Notes: generated by a model from the letters alone, not told the origin. DNA of 64,000 nucleotides from Liolophura sinensis (GCF_032854445.1 NC_088295.1:75236028-75300027); one strand, 5' to 3'. Shown: positions 23,001-35,100, counted from the stretch's first letter. A program made the numbers and translations.

Positions 23001-26000
23001 GAAGTGACCAGACCCTTGTAACAGTGACGTGGAGGTGCCAGAGTGCACTTATTTTGATTATGACCGGCTTTGTCAACTTGCGGAAATACCGAGGGAAAGT
23101 TTCTTGTCAGCTATTCAGACAAGCCATGTGTCGGGTAACGGATTCTGATGAGTGTCATTAGTAAGCAGACATTGTGTTCTTCTTGCCTCTGTGAGATATT
23201 GCAACAATTCAGGTCATTGAACATTATCACCGTATTTCATATCGCCCTCTACATGTGATTCGTGACAGACAGTTGTGGCATCGTGCTGGTGGTAGTTTGT
23301 TTAATGGCGCTTGTTGCGGCATCGTAATCATATCTTTGATAAACATTAGCTCGGCTGAAACCGGTTCCAGCGATCTAATCTTCAAGTATAGTCGGTTGAC
23401 TACGCGAGTCATGTATGACATGACATAGCTTCAAGTATGCCAGAGCATGCCTCATTTCCTTGGGCGTGCCCGTTTGGAACGATGCCTGGGAAAGCCATTT
23501 ACTTGAACTTTACACGCCAAATTGTTAACACGCTTCCGTGATTTTACTGCATTTAAAATTAACGGAAAATGATGCATATTCCGATCCCTCGTATTGTTAT
23601 ATGAAGAAACGGTGCTTAACACACAGCTGAGTGATTTGTTCAAGGATTTGCGTCAAATGATGGATGTTTTCCTCCTCACTCACCTAACTGCGCTTCATGT
23701 TAGGAAATCGGCAAGAGGTTGAGGCGTCATTACTTCCATTATGGTCTGGAACAGTAATCCGTCAGCCTGGGACTGTTTAAATATGTATACTTACCCTTAG
23801 GAGTCATTGTAGACTTCATGAATTTTTAAAACGTAATGCCTGTCAGCAAAGGTCAACTACTGAATATAGCCGGGTATTAGAGAGTAAAATGACTGCGTTC
23901 AAAAGTGAACACGTTGTTGTCTTGTCAAGGTCAGGTCTGAAGGTCAACATTCTACAAGGTATTACGAAGAGCAATTCCCCACGGTAAAGATCAAACCTCA
24001 AGCAAGGGGCTGGCTGGTTGTCCATATCAGGGACGAGATGCTGACGTTTGTCTGACAGATATGCCATCTCACACACCAGTGTTTGTTTACTTCATTGCGA
24101 CAGATCAACAGCTCAGTATTGATGATATATGATAAATCGGGAAATTACACGAAAACGAGAGTCTAAATATAACTTTTAATGAAGCTCGGGAGCAGATCAG
24201 CAATATATAACGTTCCCATGAGTTGGCTTAACATTGCGGCAAGACTTGACTTTCAGTTTATGTCAGATGTTATTTCTTTTAACGTCTAACATATAATGAT
24301 AACGGCATTTCTTTAAAACACCCTTTGTCGTGTTTCGATTTTTCTGTTCCTTGAACATAGCGGAAAGTGTGAGAAATTCATAGATGGTTACAGACGTCAC
24401 AATACTGAATCATGAATAATTAGCGTTGCGTTGAAAGTTCTACTATTGCCGCACATAATGGAATGACAAATTAGCTTTCTTTTGATTCATCTGCTTTTTG
24501 ATAGTCATCAAAGTAGTCACCAAATGTTTTCGTGGTTGTCATCTAATATCCTCTTATAATGATCTAATAATGGTCGTGTCATGTTGTCTTGGTGCATATA
24601 CACCTAATGTTTTTTCTACACATCAGCTGTAACCTTTCTCAATTAAGCTTTGCGGCAAGACTTGACTTTCAATGTGAGGTGGATGTTTTACATCGCAAGG
24701 CTAATTTATGTATCTTCCATTCACTTTTGTTACAGGTGGCCCGCTGTATAACGGAGAAATAGAAGATTATAATGGATCCGCCCACATCATGTGTCCATGG
24801 CACGGCTACATGTTTGATTTAGAAACAGGCAAAAACGAAATAGGTATTCGAGTAAGTATACCCGGTATAATCCGCTTTTTCGTGTATATATTTATTTGAT
24901 TGATTTGTGTGTGTAAAATGCAATCTTGGCGACAACACAACCCATTTTAAACCATTCTGTAGAGAGTTATTATAAAGTATTCCGCAAGAATTTGTGGCAA
25001 TAAAAAATCCATTCTATTTTGTATAGCAAGGATTCGTACTGCTGGAAGGGGTTTTGCAAGGAATCGTTTTACAGCTGAGTTCAGATCATAGACTCTAGCT
25101 TTCTAAGTGGTCTATAACGACGATGTCATTCGACAACGTTATGATTGATTCACTAATTGGTGTGTTATTCCATGCTCAAAAATATTCCATCTAAATTTGT
25201 ATGTAGAGGTCAGGTTTATAGGTGGACGAAATGGGCCTGCCTGGAGTAAACCTGGAGTGCAATTGCTTTAACCGTCTGAGCCAGTGAGCAGCCTGTTATC
25301 CAGTGTGTGGGTTGGTAAAAGATAGCAGGGAGAGGGGTTAGGCCAGCGATGCAGTCAAAACAAAGATTTACGCTTGGTGTCAAATGCAGCATATTTTGTG
25401 ACAATCTTTCGAGTTTGTGAGGCAGTTATATTTCAATTTGTGTAGCAGCTTACATCAATAGCATCTACAGAATTATTTAATTCTGTGAAACGACTACATG
25501 GTTTTAGAGACGTCCTCTTTCTTGTCGGATTTTCTTTGTCCTCTTTATTGTATCGAAAACCGTATATTATTTGATGTTTTGAACATATTCTTGCCACGAA
25601 ATGGCTGTAATACCGTGATGTGGCCTTAGGCTATAATCATACATTCATTCATTCTAACCGGAATGTAAATTAAGGAACATTTGTTGCATTAGAACATGTG
25701 TCACCTTACAAGATCTTCCTCTCCGGCTGACGTGGCGGATGGTCGTGGGTTTCCCCCGGGCTCTGCCCGGTTTCCACCCACCTTAATGCTGGTCGTATAA
25801 GTGAAATATTCTTGAGTCCGGCGTAAAATACCAATCAAATAAATAAATAAACCTTACAAGATCATTTCAACGTTGCCAACAAGTAACAATGAAATCCATT
25901 AGTTGTGTCCAGTGCGCATGACAAGGATTTCTTCGCTGCTGGACAAACACTCCCACGTGGCTCAAATACAGTCCTAATGTCTTCCTTCAACCTGTTTTCT

Positions 26001-26094
26001 CTATTTTCAGCAAGACGTTCACCCGGTCAAGGTTGAGAAAGGACAGTTATATATTCAATACGAAACAGAGCTATCATTACACCCTTTTCTCTAG
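17063..26094 (+). CDS. RFESD: Rieske [2Fe-2S] domain protein, RFESD-like
   Basis: Exons at 17063-17279, 24736-24851 and 26011-26094 join to a 138-residue protein. The start is the first ATG after an in-frame TGA at 17033, with A at -3 and G at +4. Donors are GTGAGT and GTAAGT; acceptors are TTGTTACAG and CTATTTTCAG. The intron phases, 1 and 0, keep the frame open. Residues 69-95 give the Rieske cluster site C-x-H-x20-C-x2-H: C69 and H71 in exon 1, C92 and H95 in exon 2, with CSHMGGPLYNG and MCPWHGYMFDLETG. Rieske proteins bind a [2Fe-2S] cluster through these two Cys and two His. In this small soluble class they are presumed electron carriers; the partner of animal RFESD is not known to me. 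There is no signal peptide or membrane segment. The protein is shorter than vertebrate RFESD (about 157 residues) between the second ligand pair and the last strand. It is complete and intact. Exons 2 and 3 have damaged duplicates at 37346 and 38627. Confidence 0.88.
18152..19222. repeat. Segment duplicated at window start (copy 2)
   Basis: Partner of 1-1050 in the same orientation. The match starts abruptly at 'AAATCTACTACAG' (18152), but that coincides with base 1 of the window, so the real left boundary may lie further out; the DNA just before 18152 has no visible partner here. This copy keeps an extra block near 18570 and has different single-base indels. It lies wholly inside RFESD intron 1. 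Confidence 0.9.
19608..19870 (-). mobile_element. SINE family 1, full-length with target-site duplication
   Basis: A complete copy: a T-rich tail, 'GATTGGTGTTTTACGCCG', the whole body, and the tRNA-like head ending in the reverse of GGGGCCTCCGTGGCTCAG at 19853-19870. It is flanked by a perfect 13-base direct repeat TCAAGCTATAAGG at 19595-19607 and 19871-19883. The clean ends make it the best local reference for the family boundaries. Confidence 0.95.
20868..21045. repeat. Junction repeat of unit A (about 20 bp)
   Basis: Eight to nine imperfect copies of a word like 'CATCCGCCTAAAGAACAC'. The same repeat opens unit B (33716-33790) and unit C (43978-44135). Open frames on both strands here are by-products. 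Confidence 0.85.
25030..25300 (-). mobile_element. Decayed tRNA-headed SINE relic (unit A copy)
   Basis: 'GCAAGGATTCGTACTGCTGG' followed by 'CAGCTGAG' is a worn version of the unit B sequence at 37655-37720. That sequence, in reverse, keeps a recognisable A box (TAGCTCAGCTGG) and B box (GTTCGAATCC). The tail side ('GATTCACTAATTGGTGTG', 'CCTGCCTGGAGTAAACC') looks like another SINE joined to it. Confidence 0.45.
25716..25850 (+). mobile_element. SINE family 1, 5'-truncated, unit A specific
   Basis: A 3' half of the family 1 SINE ending in (AAAT)n, flanked by a perfect 13-base duplication ACCTTACAAGATC (25703-25715 and 25851-25863). Unit B has the single uninterrupted target at 38467-38479, so the insertion happened after the A/B duplication. 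Confidence 0.95.
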
Positions 26095-26221
26095 ACAAGC
26101 CTTCACTTTCTACTCGTTTCTTTAGAAACTATTTAAAGAGTGACGGCAAATTTTGCAATTTTATCGTTATATATTCTTTGATCTGCATCATGTATTTATC
26201 ATTACATTTTGTGATGAAAGA

Positions 26222-26227
26222 AATAAA
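26222..26227 (+). terminator. RFESD polyadenylation signal
   Basis: The canonical AATAAA hexamer lies 128 bp after the stop codon and is followed by a T-rich and GT-containing stretch ('TTCCTTGTTCTG'). The unit B duplicate lacks this segment. Confidence 0.65.
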
Positions 26228-26814
26228 TGAACAAAGGATTTTTTCCTAATTTTCCTTGTTCTGTTTTCGATATATCAATTTGATTCTTTTTCACGACATG
26301 TAATTTTTTTTATTTCTTTATTTACTTTTAATAGAACATGTTGCAGCAACAGTGATCTGCATTCCATAGTACTATGGCACCTTACCCAATCGGATAGCGT
26401 GTTGTGGTCATGTGACACACCGGATCCACTTCCGGCCTGGAAAAGTGTCACTTCCATGAATTTGACGTATCATAGGAAGATAGGTCCTAACCACGATAAG
26501 CCAAAGAACGAATATGAAAAGAAAGCAAGCTTTTTATTTATAAACGTTTTATTTGTACATAAAATACATGTAGGCCTGATTGGAAGCTTTTAATGCGCGC
26601 TCTTAAGTGGATAGTAAGAGCGGGTAATAGTAAAATATATATGAGGCTATTATTAACTAACTGTTTTGTTTTCTAAGGAAGTGTAAGTTCTCGACAATGC
26701 ATGCTGACATCTCATAGAGTATGGAGCTAACATAATACAAAAGCGTTTGGAGGAAGCCAGCGATTTCAGATTTTCGTGATATAACCTAGAGCATTCATGA
26801 CACAATCCTTATGG
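26228..26814. other. 3' flank of RFESD, gene-free
   Basis: No supportable gene. It aligns with 38770-39280 in unit B and in part with 46340-46690 in unit C, including 'CTATGGCACCTTACCC' and 'GTGTTGTGGTCA'. Confidence 0.6.
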
Positions 26815-27095
26815 ATCATGGCGCAAAATTGTAGCACAATAATGACCTTAGTGTATGGAACCTTTGTGGCAAAATCGTAGCACAATAATGACCTTAGTGT
26901 ATGGGACCTTTGTGGCAAAATCGTAGCACAATAATGACCTTAGTGTATGGGACCTTTTTGGCAAAATTGCAGCACAGTAATGACCTTTGTGTATGGGACG
27001 TTTTTGGCAAAATCGTAGCACAGTAATGACCTTAGTGTATGGGAACTTTCCTGGCGAAATTGTTGCACAATAATGACTTTAGTGTAAGGGATCTT
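26815..27095. repeat. 46-bp minisatellite (unit A)
   Basis: About six copies of a unit containing 'GTAGCACAATAATGACCTTA' and 'GTGTATGGGACCTTT'. The homologous spots in B (39290-39480) and C (46690-46830) carry different short repeats built on 'ATCGTGACACA'-like words. Confidence 0.9.
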
Positions 27096-27787
27096 TCCCA
27101 CCTTACAAGATTTATGCCAAGACGCATGCAGAAGTTAAGATCGTGGTAAATAGTGCCCTAAAAGACATTGACCATCGTGGACAAGAAACTGGCGAGACTA
27201 ACTGCCATGCGGTACGAAGTAAGTATAACATTCTGCAAAGAACTAGGAATTGACACAATGTCAACAAGATTGTGTCACGATATTCAGAGATCAAAAGTCA
27301 AAAATAGGCAAGGTGTCGTCATAATGTATTTTGGAGTGACCAAACATCAGTGCTATGTGCTCAGTAACCAGGATGAATGGAAAGAAGTGACTTGACCTGA
27401 CTCACTGACATTTCAATAAGACAATGGAGTGACCCAGGTGGGAACCAGAAGGGTACACGTTAATCAGTCAGCTCATGTTGGTAAATTGAATCCGACGTTT
27501 TGATTTGTCTTCTTCAGCCTGTGAGTGCACATAAGACGGATCAGTAGTACATCTTTATTCTAGGAAGCGGTAACTAGTTCTGACTTCATTGATATTGAAT
27601 TGCCAGCTGTCATAAACTTCTCTCATATGCGCTTATTCTACTTTGCATTCAAGCTCAAATTTTCTCAACATGACACGTATATATTTTATAACAATGGCGC
27701 CTATTGCAGTTTCAATCAAACTGTGTATTGCTCATCCAGTCGCGTGGTGTGTGTGTCCTTTTTGAAAAACTCAAAGTGACTATCTAC

Positions 27788-28805
27788 TATCGTCTGTTGT
27801 ACCTCACATCTGCCATCGTCTGTTGTACCTCACATTTGCCATCGTCTGTTGTACCTCACATCTGCTATCGTCTGTTGTAACTCACATCTGCCATCGTCTG
27901 TTGTACACACATTTGCAATCGTCTGCTGTACCTCACATTTGCCATCGTCTGTTGTACCTCACATTTGCCATCGTCTGTTGTACCTCACATTTGCCATCGC
28001 CTGTTGTACCTCACATTTGCCATCGTCTGTTGTACCTCACATTTTCCATCGTCTGTTGTACCTCACATTTGCCATCGTCTGTTGTACCTCACATTTGCAA
28101 TCGTCTGTTTGTACATCACATTTGCCATCGCCTGTTGTACCTCACATCTGCCATCGTCTGTTGTACCTCACATTTGCCATCGCCTGTTGTAGCTCACATT
28201 TGCAATCGTCTGTTGTACATCACATTTGCCATCGCTTGTTGTACCTCACATTTGCCATCGCCTGTTGTAACTCACATTTGCCATCGCCTGTTGTAACTCA
28301 CATTTGCAATCGTCTGTACTACCTCACATTTGCAATCGTCTGTACTACCTCACATTTGCCATCGCCTGTTGTACATCACATTTGCAATCGTCTGTTGTAC
28401 ATCACATTTGCTATCGCCTGTTGTACCTCACATCTGCCATCGTCTGTTGTACCTCACATTTGCCATCGCCTGTTGTAGCTCACATTTGCCATCGTCTGTT
28501 GTACATTACATTTGCCATCGCTTGTTGTACCTCACATTTTCCATCGCCTGTTGTAGCTCACATTTGCCATCGCCTGTTGTAACTCACATTTGCAATCGTC
28601 TGTACTACCTCACATTTGCCATCGCCTGTTGTACATCACATTTGCCATCGCCTGTTGTACCTCACATCTGCCATCGCCTGTTGTATCTCACATTTGCCAC
28701 CATCGCCTGTTGTACCTCACATCTGCCATCACCTGTTGTACCTCACATTTGCCATCGCCTGTTGTACCTCACATTTGCCATCGTCTGTTGTACCTCAAAT
28801 CTGCC
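27788..28805. repeat. 26-bp minisatellite, about 39 copies
   Basis: Tandem copies of a 26-bp unit made of 'CCTCACATTTGCCATCG' and 'TCTGTTGTA'. Variation is limited to a few positions (TTTGCC/TCTGCC/TTTGCA, TCTG/CCTG, ACCT/ACAT/AACT). The unit has no stop in any forward frame and 26 is not a multiple of three, so long frames run through all three plus frames (up to 209 codons). These encode the same 26-residue cycle and are by-products. Unit B has no such array at the matching place (before 40312). Confidence 0.97.
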
Positions 28806-28842
28806 AACTGGTGACGGCGCCTAAGCAAAAGCGTCCTATAAA

Positions 28843-31800
28843 GCTTTAAATGATTTTTCCAGCCTCATTAGAAAGCTCAAGTTTGTGTTACACCTGTTCC
28901 CACAACATATTAACGGAATAACTCACTATTTCAGAATGTCATACTTGCATCTGATAAAAGGGAAAGGACTGATGGGATATATAAAGATATAAATAGTTTT
29001 CAAGGTGAATGGAAACAGTTAGTACGCTATAACGCCACCCAGATTCTGTGAATCTAAATTTGGCTGGTGAACTAAGATGACACGTGACCGTTTGATGACA
29101 AGCACTGTTTTACATCAGTCCCCATATAAGGATAAGTCCCAGTTAAGTGACTTGAATACCAACTTCCACGCTGTTATATCTTTTTGTATGCACGCCACGT
29201 CACTGAAAACGTGCATAGTGAGAACTGGCTTATACAGAGGCTTGAGTGAAATAAACTGTGTTTAAATGTCCTTTCTGACATACGATTCCATCATTTAAAT
29301 CCTAGATCCCGGCAATAATACTTTCACAATATCTGGATATTTCAACTGAAACATTTCTCTGCAGACTTCTCAAGAATTACTGATAAAATAATAAAAATGA
29401 ATTATCTTTATCTATGAACATAACTCTCATTTACCTGCTTTAATACAGATTAATTTTGTCTTTAGCTACATGTTCCATTGATTGAGTTGGTTGCTATGGT
29501 TTCCCTTGCTATGGCTAACAAAGCTAATGTTCTAAGTATTATCACCTGAGTGATGAGATGGGAGACACGTATATATCTGCTTGATGCTTGGTGTACTGCA
29601 CAGGCTTTATGCGCTGTATTTTTATAGATAAAAATCTCCCCAGAAGCTTGTTCTATAGAATATAGCTTGTGCCAAAAACAGAAGAAAAACCGGTGAATCC
29701 ATTAATTTGGATATGCAGAATGCCCGCATCAAGCAGTACTCAAATAAGGCACTGGCTAGGAACGCTGAAAACTGGCAAAATGTACACGACTAGGCGCTAT
29801 CATAAACCTAGATCTGGGTCCACAAACAAAAGTGATATGGATCAGCCAAAGGGCTCATATCATTTCTGTTCAAATGCGGTGAAAGAAAAATAAGAGAATA
29901 CATTCCGTGAAATACAATAAAAGTGTCGGATGACTGAAAAGGTCACTTCGCCTTCTGGAACAAATTACTTTACGAGGATTTTTGCTGTCATGGGACGAGG
30001 AATATTTAGTAAGAATATTGTAAGATGTTGTGGATAAATTGAACAAAAAAAATCACCGGTGAAACAAGGTAAAATGAAGTAAACAAAACCCTACAAAAAT
30101 CATTTTTTCTCTCCAAAACGTATTGTCTAAAAATTAGATGGAGAAGTCTTCAAAAATGTATGGCCGATTATAAATTAAAGTGTAGTTATTACGTGAAATG
30201 TCTTATTTGATTCTAGCTATTCAACATGCCACTAAATATACACTTTTAACGTTTATGGAACTATTTTCCCATGGAACGACTTTAGAGGCTTCAACACTGC
30301 GATACATCCAATACAGAGTAAAAAGTAAAACTAGAGGATCGACGACGGCGGGATAGTCGGCTACCTGGTGAAATACTGTTTACACATGCTGTTGTCAGTT
30401 TTTTTATATTCATTTATCCGATTATGTTTTAGTGCTTAGCCGACGGTGATCCCACACCGGATCTCACAGAAAACCACTGCCCTGTGCCTGGTCAGTGGCA
30501 AAACTCTTGACTCAATCATGTAGCACAAGCAGCGTGCATATAGCTGGATTCAAACAAGCGACCTGATTGGTCAAGGCTTTTTCCACAGCAGCGAGAAAGA
30601 CGCTACAAATGGGCCAATTGTGCCTGAACAATTCAAAAAGCCTACGTGTTAATATTCAGTTCTCCATACACCTGCATGTTTTGTGAATCTCTTAGGAAAT
30701 TAAATTTGAACGTTGAGGGTCTATTAAACTATTGTTTCCAACAGAAATATAGAATTCGTGTCTTCGGGGAACTGCGCGTGTTGAGAGTTGTTAGGGAAAT
30801 TAATGTTTGGACATTGGCCTCCAATTCTGAACGTTTTAATCGGTACATAAATATCAAAAATGATATGTGAATCCACCACAAAAATGTGCGATGTATCTAA
30901 CCTAAAATTCGTGAATCCAATAATTTAGATAATAATTATTTTGTTTAATCCACAGGAGTTAATTAGTATAACAATCCGACTCGAGAATGGAGGTATTCTA
31001 GACTGTCACAGAATCATCCAAGACCCAAGAACACATTCTGCAATGCATGGGGTTGAGGAAAATCTTGAGGGAATCTACAACACCTTCAAAATCATATAGG
31101 TATGGTAGCTATAGCGAGCCATGGAAAAAATCACCTACATAAATAAAATTAAGACAAGAGTGTGATAGTTGGCCATTGTCACACGTAACCGATGAAATAC
31201 GACCTCTTTTCACTTTACCGCAGTCAGGGTTTTGTTCTAAGTGTTTATGTAAATCCATAAATAGGAGCAAATTACACGCCCACTAGCAACATGGCTTAAG
31301 CAGAATTAGGTCGAAAAATAAAAAATACACTGACGTTACTTGCAATTTATTAGACGTTAGTGGTATAGAATTACTCAAACTGCTGTGTTGTCGTCACATT
31401 TAACGTACAATAACATTAAAACAATGTAAAGGGACCAGGCCTCGTGGGATGCTTTTTTGTTGGTTTTAAAGACCATATTTTGGCGGCATGCAGGGGAGAC
31501 GAAAGGCTATGAGCCGATAATTACCAATATACAGGTAGATGTGCAGAAACTCTTTATGATTACATCAAACAAATGATCGTAAAATTGAGCTAATGTTTAT
31601 GATAACCAGTTCCATCAAGTTGATTCTGTCACTGCAATTATCATTAGACGATTTTACGCCACCTGTCAATACGTGTGCCTATAGAAAGCGTGTATGCATG
31701 ACTCAGGGTTTACGAGGCTTTCGAGATCACCAAATTTGAAGATTCCGAGTCAAGTACGACAACAACACAATGTAATCTTCAAATGGTTTGACTTGACAAT

Positions 31801-32164
31801 TGCTGGGAACATAAGTGGTAATCAGCCTGGAGGCTAAGCTATTGAGAAAAAGGAGAGGTATTTGAAAATACCACTTGATTATGTCACAGAGTGGAAAAGC
31901 ATTCAGATTCACGTCTACTTTTTCAATACTGTATGGAGAGTCTCGTGCTGGAAGACTAGTGAGATTTCCAGATTCAAAACTGTAACGACGTCCACGACGA
32001 TGATCTTATGTGACAATACATCAAATGCGCGTACATAGCGTTTAACCAGTGCATGCATGGTTAGTTACATCCTTATACATTGTCCACATTCGGAAAATAT
32101 GGCGTGTGATAGGACATGCAGTAGGTCAAAATAAGCTATTTACATAGTACATAAAAGGGAGGAG
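28843..32164. other. Unit A distal part, gene-free
   Basis: Aligns in order with 40312-43420 of unit B and partly with C. The frame at 29669-29893 is not preserved in B. 31170-31460 recurs out of place in C (44160-44440). 31770-31990 is the landmark also found at 48930, 52690, 55150 and 62620. A single SINE-like relic lies at 30385-30575. Confidence 0.7.
30385..30575 (-). mobile_element. Decayed SINE-like relic (single copy in unit A)
   Basis: 'CACAGAAAACCACTGCC' and 'TGGTCAGTGGCAAAACTC', then 'GGATTCAAACAAGCGACC', which looks like a reversed tRNA-type head. The same region in unit C (47410-47801) has expanded to four 98-bp copies. Confidence 0.5.
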
Positions 32165-32765
32165 AAAGTAGAATCAAGCGTTATGAGAAGGACGAGATAT
32201 AAAATCTGAAAGGTGGACAAAATAGGAACAGATAGATAAGATCCCGAGATATAAAAAGTGAAATACGGACAACGATGGATCAACCCCATTGAGAAGGCCG
32301 AGATATAAAATGTGACATACGAACAATGTAGGATCAAGCGTAATGAGAAGGCTGGGATATAAAAGGTGAAATGCGGACAAAGTAGGATCAAACGCAGTGA
32401 GAAGGTTGGGATATAAAAGGTGAAATACGGACAAAGTAGGGTCAAACGCAATGAGAAGACTGGGATATCAAATCTGAAAGATGGACAAAGTGAGATCACG
32501 CCGAATGAGAAGGCCGGGATATAAAATGTGAAATACGGACAAAGTAGGAAACAATTGGAATGAGAAGGCGAAGACATAAACTGAGAAACACGGATAAACT
32601 GGAATCAAATGTAATAAGAGGCCGAGATATAAAATATGAAATACAAACAAAGTAGGAATAAGCGCAATGAGAAGGCCGGGATATAAAATCTGGAAGACAG
32701 ACAAAAAATAATAAACCGTAATGATAATGATGAAATATAAAATCTAAATGGCCGACAAAGTGAAA
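32165..32765. repeat. 54-bp minisatellite (unit A)
   Basis: About eleven copies of a unit containing 'GGGATATAAAATCTGAAAGA', 'GGACAAAGT' and 'AATGAGAAGGCC'. The 54-bp period equals 18 codons, so the minus strand stays open through most of the array (32140-32577 and 32468-32704) with a hydrophobic 18-residue repeat (…LSVFHILYPGLLIA…). The unit B counterpart is at 43430-43760. Confidence 0.92.
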
Positions 32766-33409
32766 CCACTATATTTTAGAGAGTTGCCTACATTCAGCTG
32801 TCTCTCACTAAAGGCACGTTTGGTAGCTAGCATGGGTACCTAATGTAAGTGATTTTACAGACAGCTCTATATAGGCGACTCTCTAAAAGAAATAGACTAT
32901 AATAACTCTAACTGGCTTTATCCTCAGTGTAACTCACACTATGTATGAATACTTGTTATCATATGTGTCACCGATAGACTGAAAACAATCATTGTTGAGG
33001 AGAATATTGAAATAATATGGGTGTAAACAAAGCGTACATAGACAGTCCGCTAACACTATTTCCTTATGGCGGTAAGGCTATATATTTACAGTTGTCCGCC
33101 CAATACCGTTACTGGAGGTGGGAAGCTCACAGTAGTGTACAGAAGTCTGCTGTTTACTCGTGTGATTGATTTATATATTTATTTTGGTACTGTTTCCCAT
33201 GAACTGGGTCAGAGACGCGTGCAGCTGGCATTTGTCACATCGATTCACCAGAAATCCACCTTGACATTTAAGGCGGTTTAAAAAAAGGAAATGATGTATC
33301 ATTCAATGTATAATTCCAGATGATAGGCAGCAGTGGGTTTATTTTGACAGTTATTGTCGAACTTGCTATATCTCACCTCGCGATGCTGACTGTTATGTTA
33401 TGTACACCA
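32766..33409. other. End of unit A, gene-free
   Basis: 32900-33030 aligns with 43770-43900 of unit B. 33050-33290 is absent from B but resembles 54500-54620 and 59560-59670 ('GTGTGATTGAT', 'CACATCGATTCACC'). No gene was seen. Confidence 0.6.
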
Positions 33410-33705
33410 GCGAGCGGGTTATAGACGCTGGCCTTTTGATCGCTGAGACACACGAGGTACGGGTTCAAACCCAGCCTAGGAGAGGGAATTCTAGACCCCC
33501 TACCCCCACCCCACCTAGGTAAATGCTTTTGGCGCCCTGGTGCCAATCAACGTTTGTTGCAGACCGTGTGCCTTCCACCAATCCATACGTCACATGTGGG
33601 GAATTGCTGCCAATGCATAAATACTGACAGCCATCGTATAAATGAATGATTCTTCAATGCGGCGTCAGACAACTATCAAAGCAACAAATCAAATAGACTA
33701 AGTAT
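33410..33705 (+). mobile_element. SINE family 4 (tRNA-derived)
   Basis: The tRNA-like head has the A-box region 'GGTTATAGACGCTGGCC' and B box 'GGGTTCAAACCC'. The body has 'CACATGTGGGGAATTGCTGCC', and the tail 'TGCGGCGTCAGACAACTATC' is followed by 'AAATCAAATAGA'. Only its last 60 bp or so survive at the matching place before unit C (43905-43968). Confidence 0.7.
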
Positions 33706-34826
33706 GCTATCTTTCTAAGAACGCATCTCCACCTAAAGAACACCATTCGTCTAATGAACACCTAACCGCATGAAGAACACCCATCTAAGTTCACATGCAT
33801 TACAGGAGAATTACCACAGAAAGAGAACGCTTATGGCGTTTTCTAAACCCGATTAAGGATGATTAAGGATAACTGCTTGGTACTTTTTTTACCTACATTT
33901 TATCCCTCACAATTACAAATAGTGTAGTCTGGACTATATATGGTACTGGTATCTTCTCTTGCAGACGTTGTGTACGATAACCTCTTGTCCGTGTGACTGT
34001 CAATGATAACTTGTCTTACACAGACCTTGTGTGTTAACGTCACCCTGTCTGTAGCTTTCACTCTGTGGTACATACACGTTGTCTAACATACATTTTGCCC
34101 CATAACACCCTTGCCCCGTCTCACACTTGATGGGAAATTTCCCGGGGTCTCTTTGAGGTCTTGTGAATGCAGATCACCATTTGTTCCATCTGTTACACTA
34201 ACGATCGAATCTTGTTTTTCCTTCTTCTTTTCCATAAATTAATTCTTTGTGACTATCTGTTTCCAACTTGCCTTTTTCAATCTATGCGCATGTACCTTAA
34301 CTGCATGCGTAACATACGCTAGAGCGTCTTGTTTCTTTTTCATATTAACACATTTTGTGTTTATGCCCTAAGGAGACTATCTGGGTTTCTGAGAACATAC
34401 ATCTTGCTTACTTTCCAAAGATGTTTAGTTGCTAGATTCAACTTGCCTTTATCTCCTCCCTCTAACCCGAACATCGCTCTTTTCTCAACCGTTGGTTATC
34501 AAGCCACGTTCAGCCGTCTTATTCACTCGAACGTAATCAAGCAATGTCATAAACTGCTGCAAATCGATGGTGTTAATTTGCTAGGCGTCAGCAGGGGGGA
34601 TTTTATTGGGGAGTCTAGGTTTATAGGACGGGGTCTACGGTGGGTATTATGGGGTGTCAAATAATTCTTCATCAACAGCACCTCCAAAAAATCTTCCATC
34701 TCAAAACTTTTCATCGCTGTCATGAGAAAATCGCTTAACATGGATCTTGTACCAGCTTGTCACCAACCGCCATAATTCAAACCTGAGACTTCCTCACCAA
34801 ACACGGTGACCACGTACATCGACGGC

Positions 34827-35100
34827 TTACATAAAACATTGACCAGACCCGGATGCTTTTAGTTTGCTCCATTCGATTATAGTCTGTGTTACTAGAGACC
34901 CATTCGTCTCTGGCGTGTTAAATGGAGGGCACGGGAAGTCCAGACAACAGTTGTTACAACACAACCTGTGTCTGATCACGTCTGGGTCTCTCGTGGCACG
35001 GGCAAAATCGTTAGAATAGACATTTGCGGCATTCCCGTGGGTCAGAGGTTTGGCATCGGAAACATCGATCTTGTCAGGAGGCTGTAGGGGAGATCTGTTG
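34827..35100 (-). pseudogene. Possible retroelement ORF end (unit B copy)
   Basis: The minus-strand frame ends with …NTPETNGSLVTQTIIEW… then SKLKASGSGQCFM and a stop. The unit C copy (45620-45860) keeps the final part in the same frame with mostly conservative changes and a 15-base, in-frame deletion after NNCC. Further upstream, C has compensating single-base shifts. The 'TxTIxxWxxL' ending recalls the C-terminus of non-LTR reverse transcriptases, but there is no RT core to confirm it. Unit A lacks the segment. Confidence 0.3.

Larger units (their letters stand above)
17280..24735 (+). other. RFESD intron 1 (7,456 bp)
   Basis: A phase-1 intron splitting the glycine codon after CSHM. It holds the second copy of the 1-kb duplication (18152-19222), one young full-length SINE (19608-19870) and the start of duplication unit A (from about 20868). 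It also holds a CAT/CGT triplet-rich patch at about 22230-22310 that gives a short acidic minus-strand frame. Near its end the 20-base word 'GCGGCAAGACTTGACTTTCA' occurs twice, about 415 bp apart (around 24237 and 24652). No nested gene was recognised. Confidence 0.85.
24852..26010 (+). other. RFESD intron 2 (1,159 bp)
   Basis: A phase-0 intron with a GTAAGT donor and a TTTTCAG acceptor. It contains a decayed tRNA/SINE-like relic (about 25030-25300) and a clean 5'-truncated SINE at 25716-25850. Its counterpart in unit B lacks that SINE. Confidence 0.8.
20868..33715. repeat. Segmental duplication unit A
   Basis: The first of a tandem series. In order it holds the short-period junction repeat (20868-21045), the 3' part of RFESD intron 1, exon 2, intron 2, exon 3 with its 3' flank, a 46-bp array, a 26-bp array, a 54-bp array and a distal piece (33050-33290) shared with the short units near 51.8, 54.5 and 59.6 kb. 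Matching landmarks in the same order in unit B define it, for example the 'ACGATCGAATCTTG' region (21380 against 34200 and 44965) and the 3' flank near 28843 (against 40312). It is the only unit with functional exons. Confidence 0.85.

Noticed and set aside
26815-27095. CRISPR-like direct repeats
   Set aside because: The units abut without unique spacers, and the context is a eukaryotic intron-bearing gene region. It is an ordinary minisatellite.
27823-28849. Long plus-strand frames of 75-209 codons
   Set aside because: All lie in the 26-bp array. The unit lacks stops and is not a multiple of three, so every frame is open and encodes the same 26-residue cycle.
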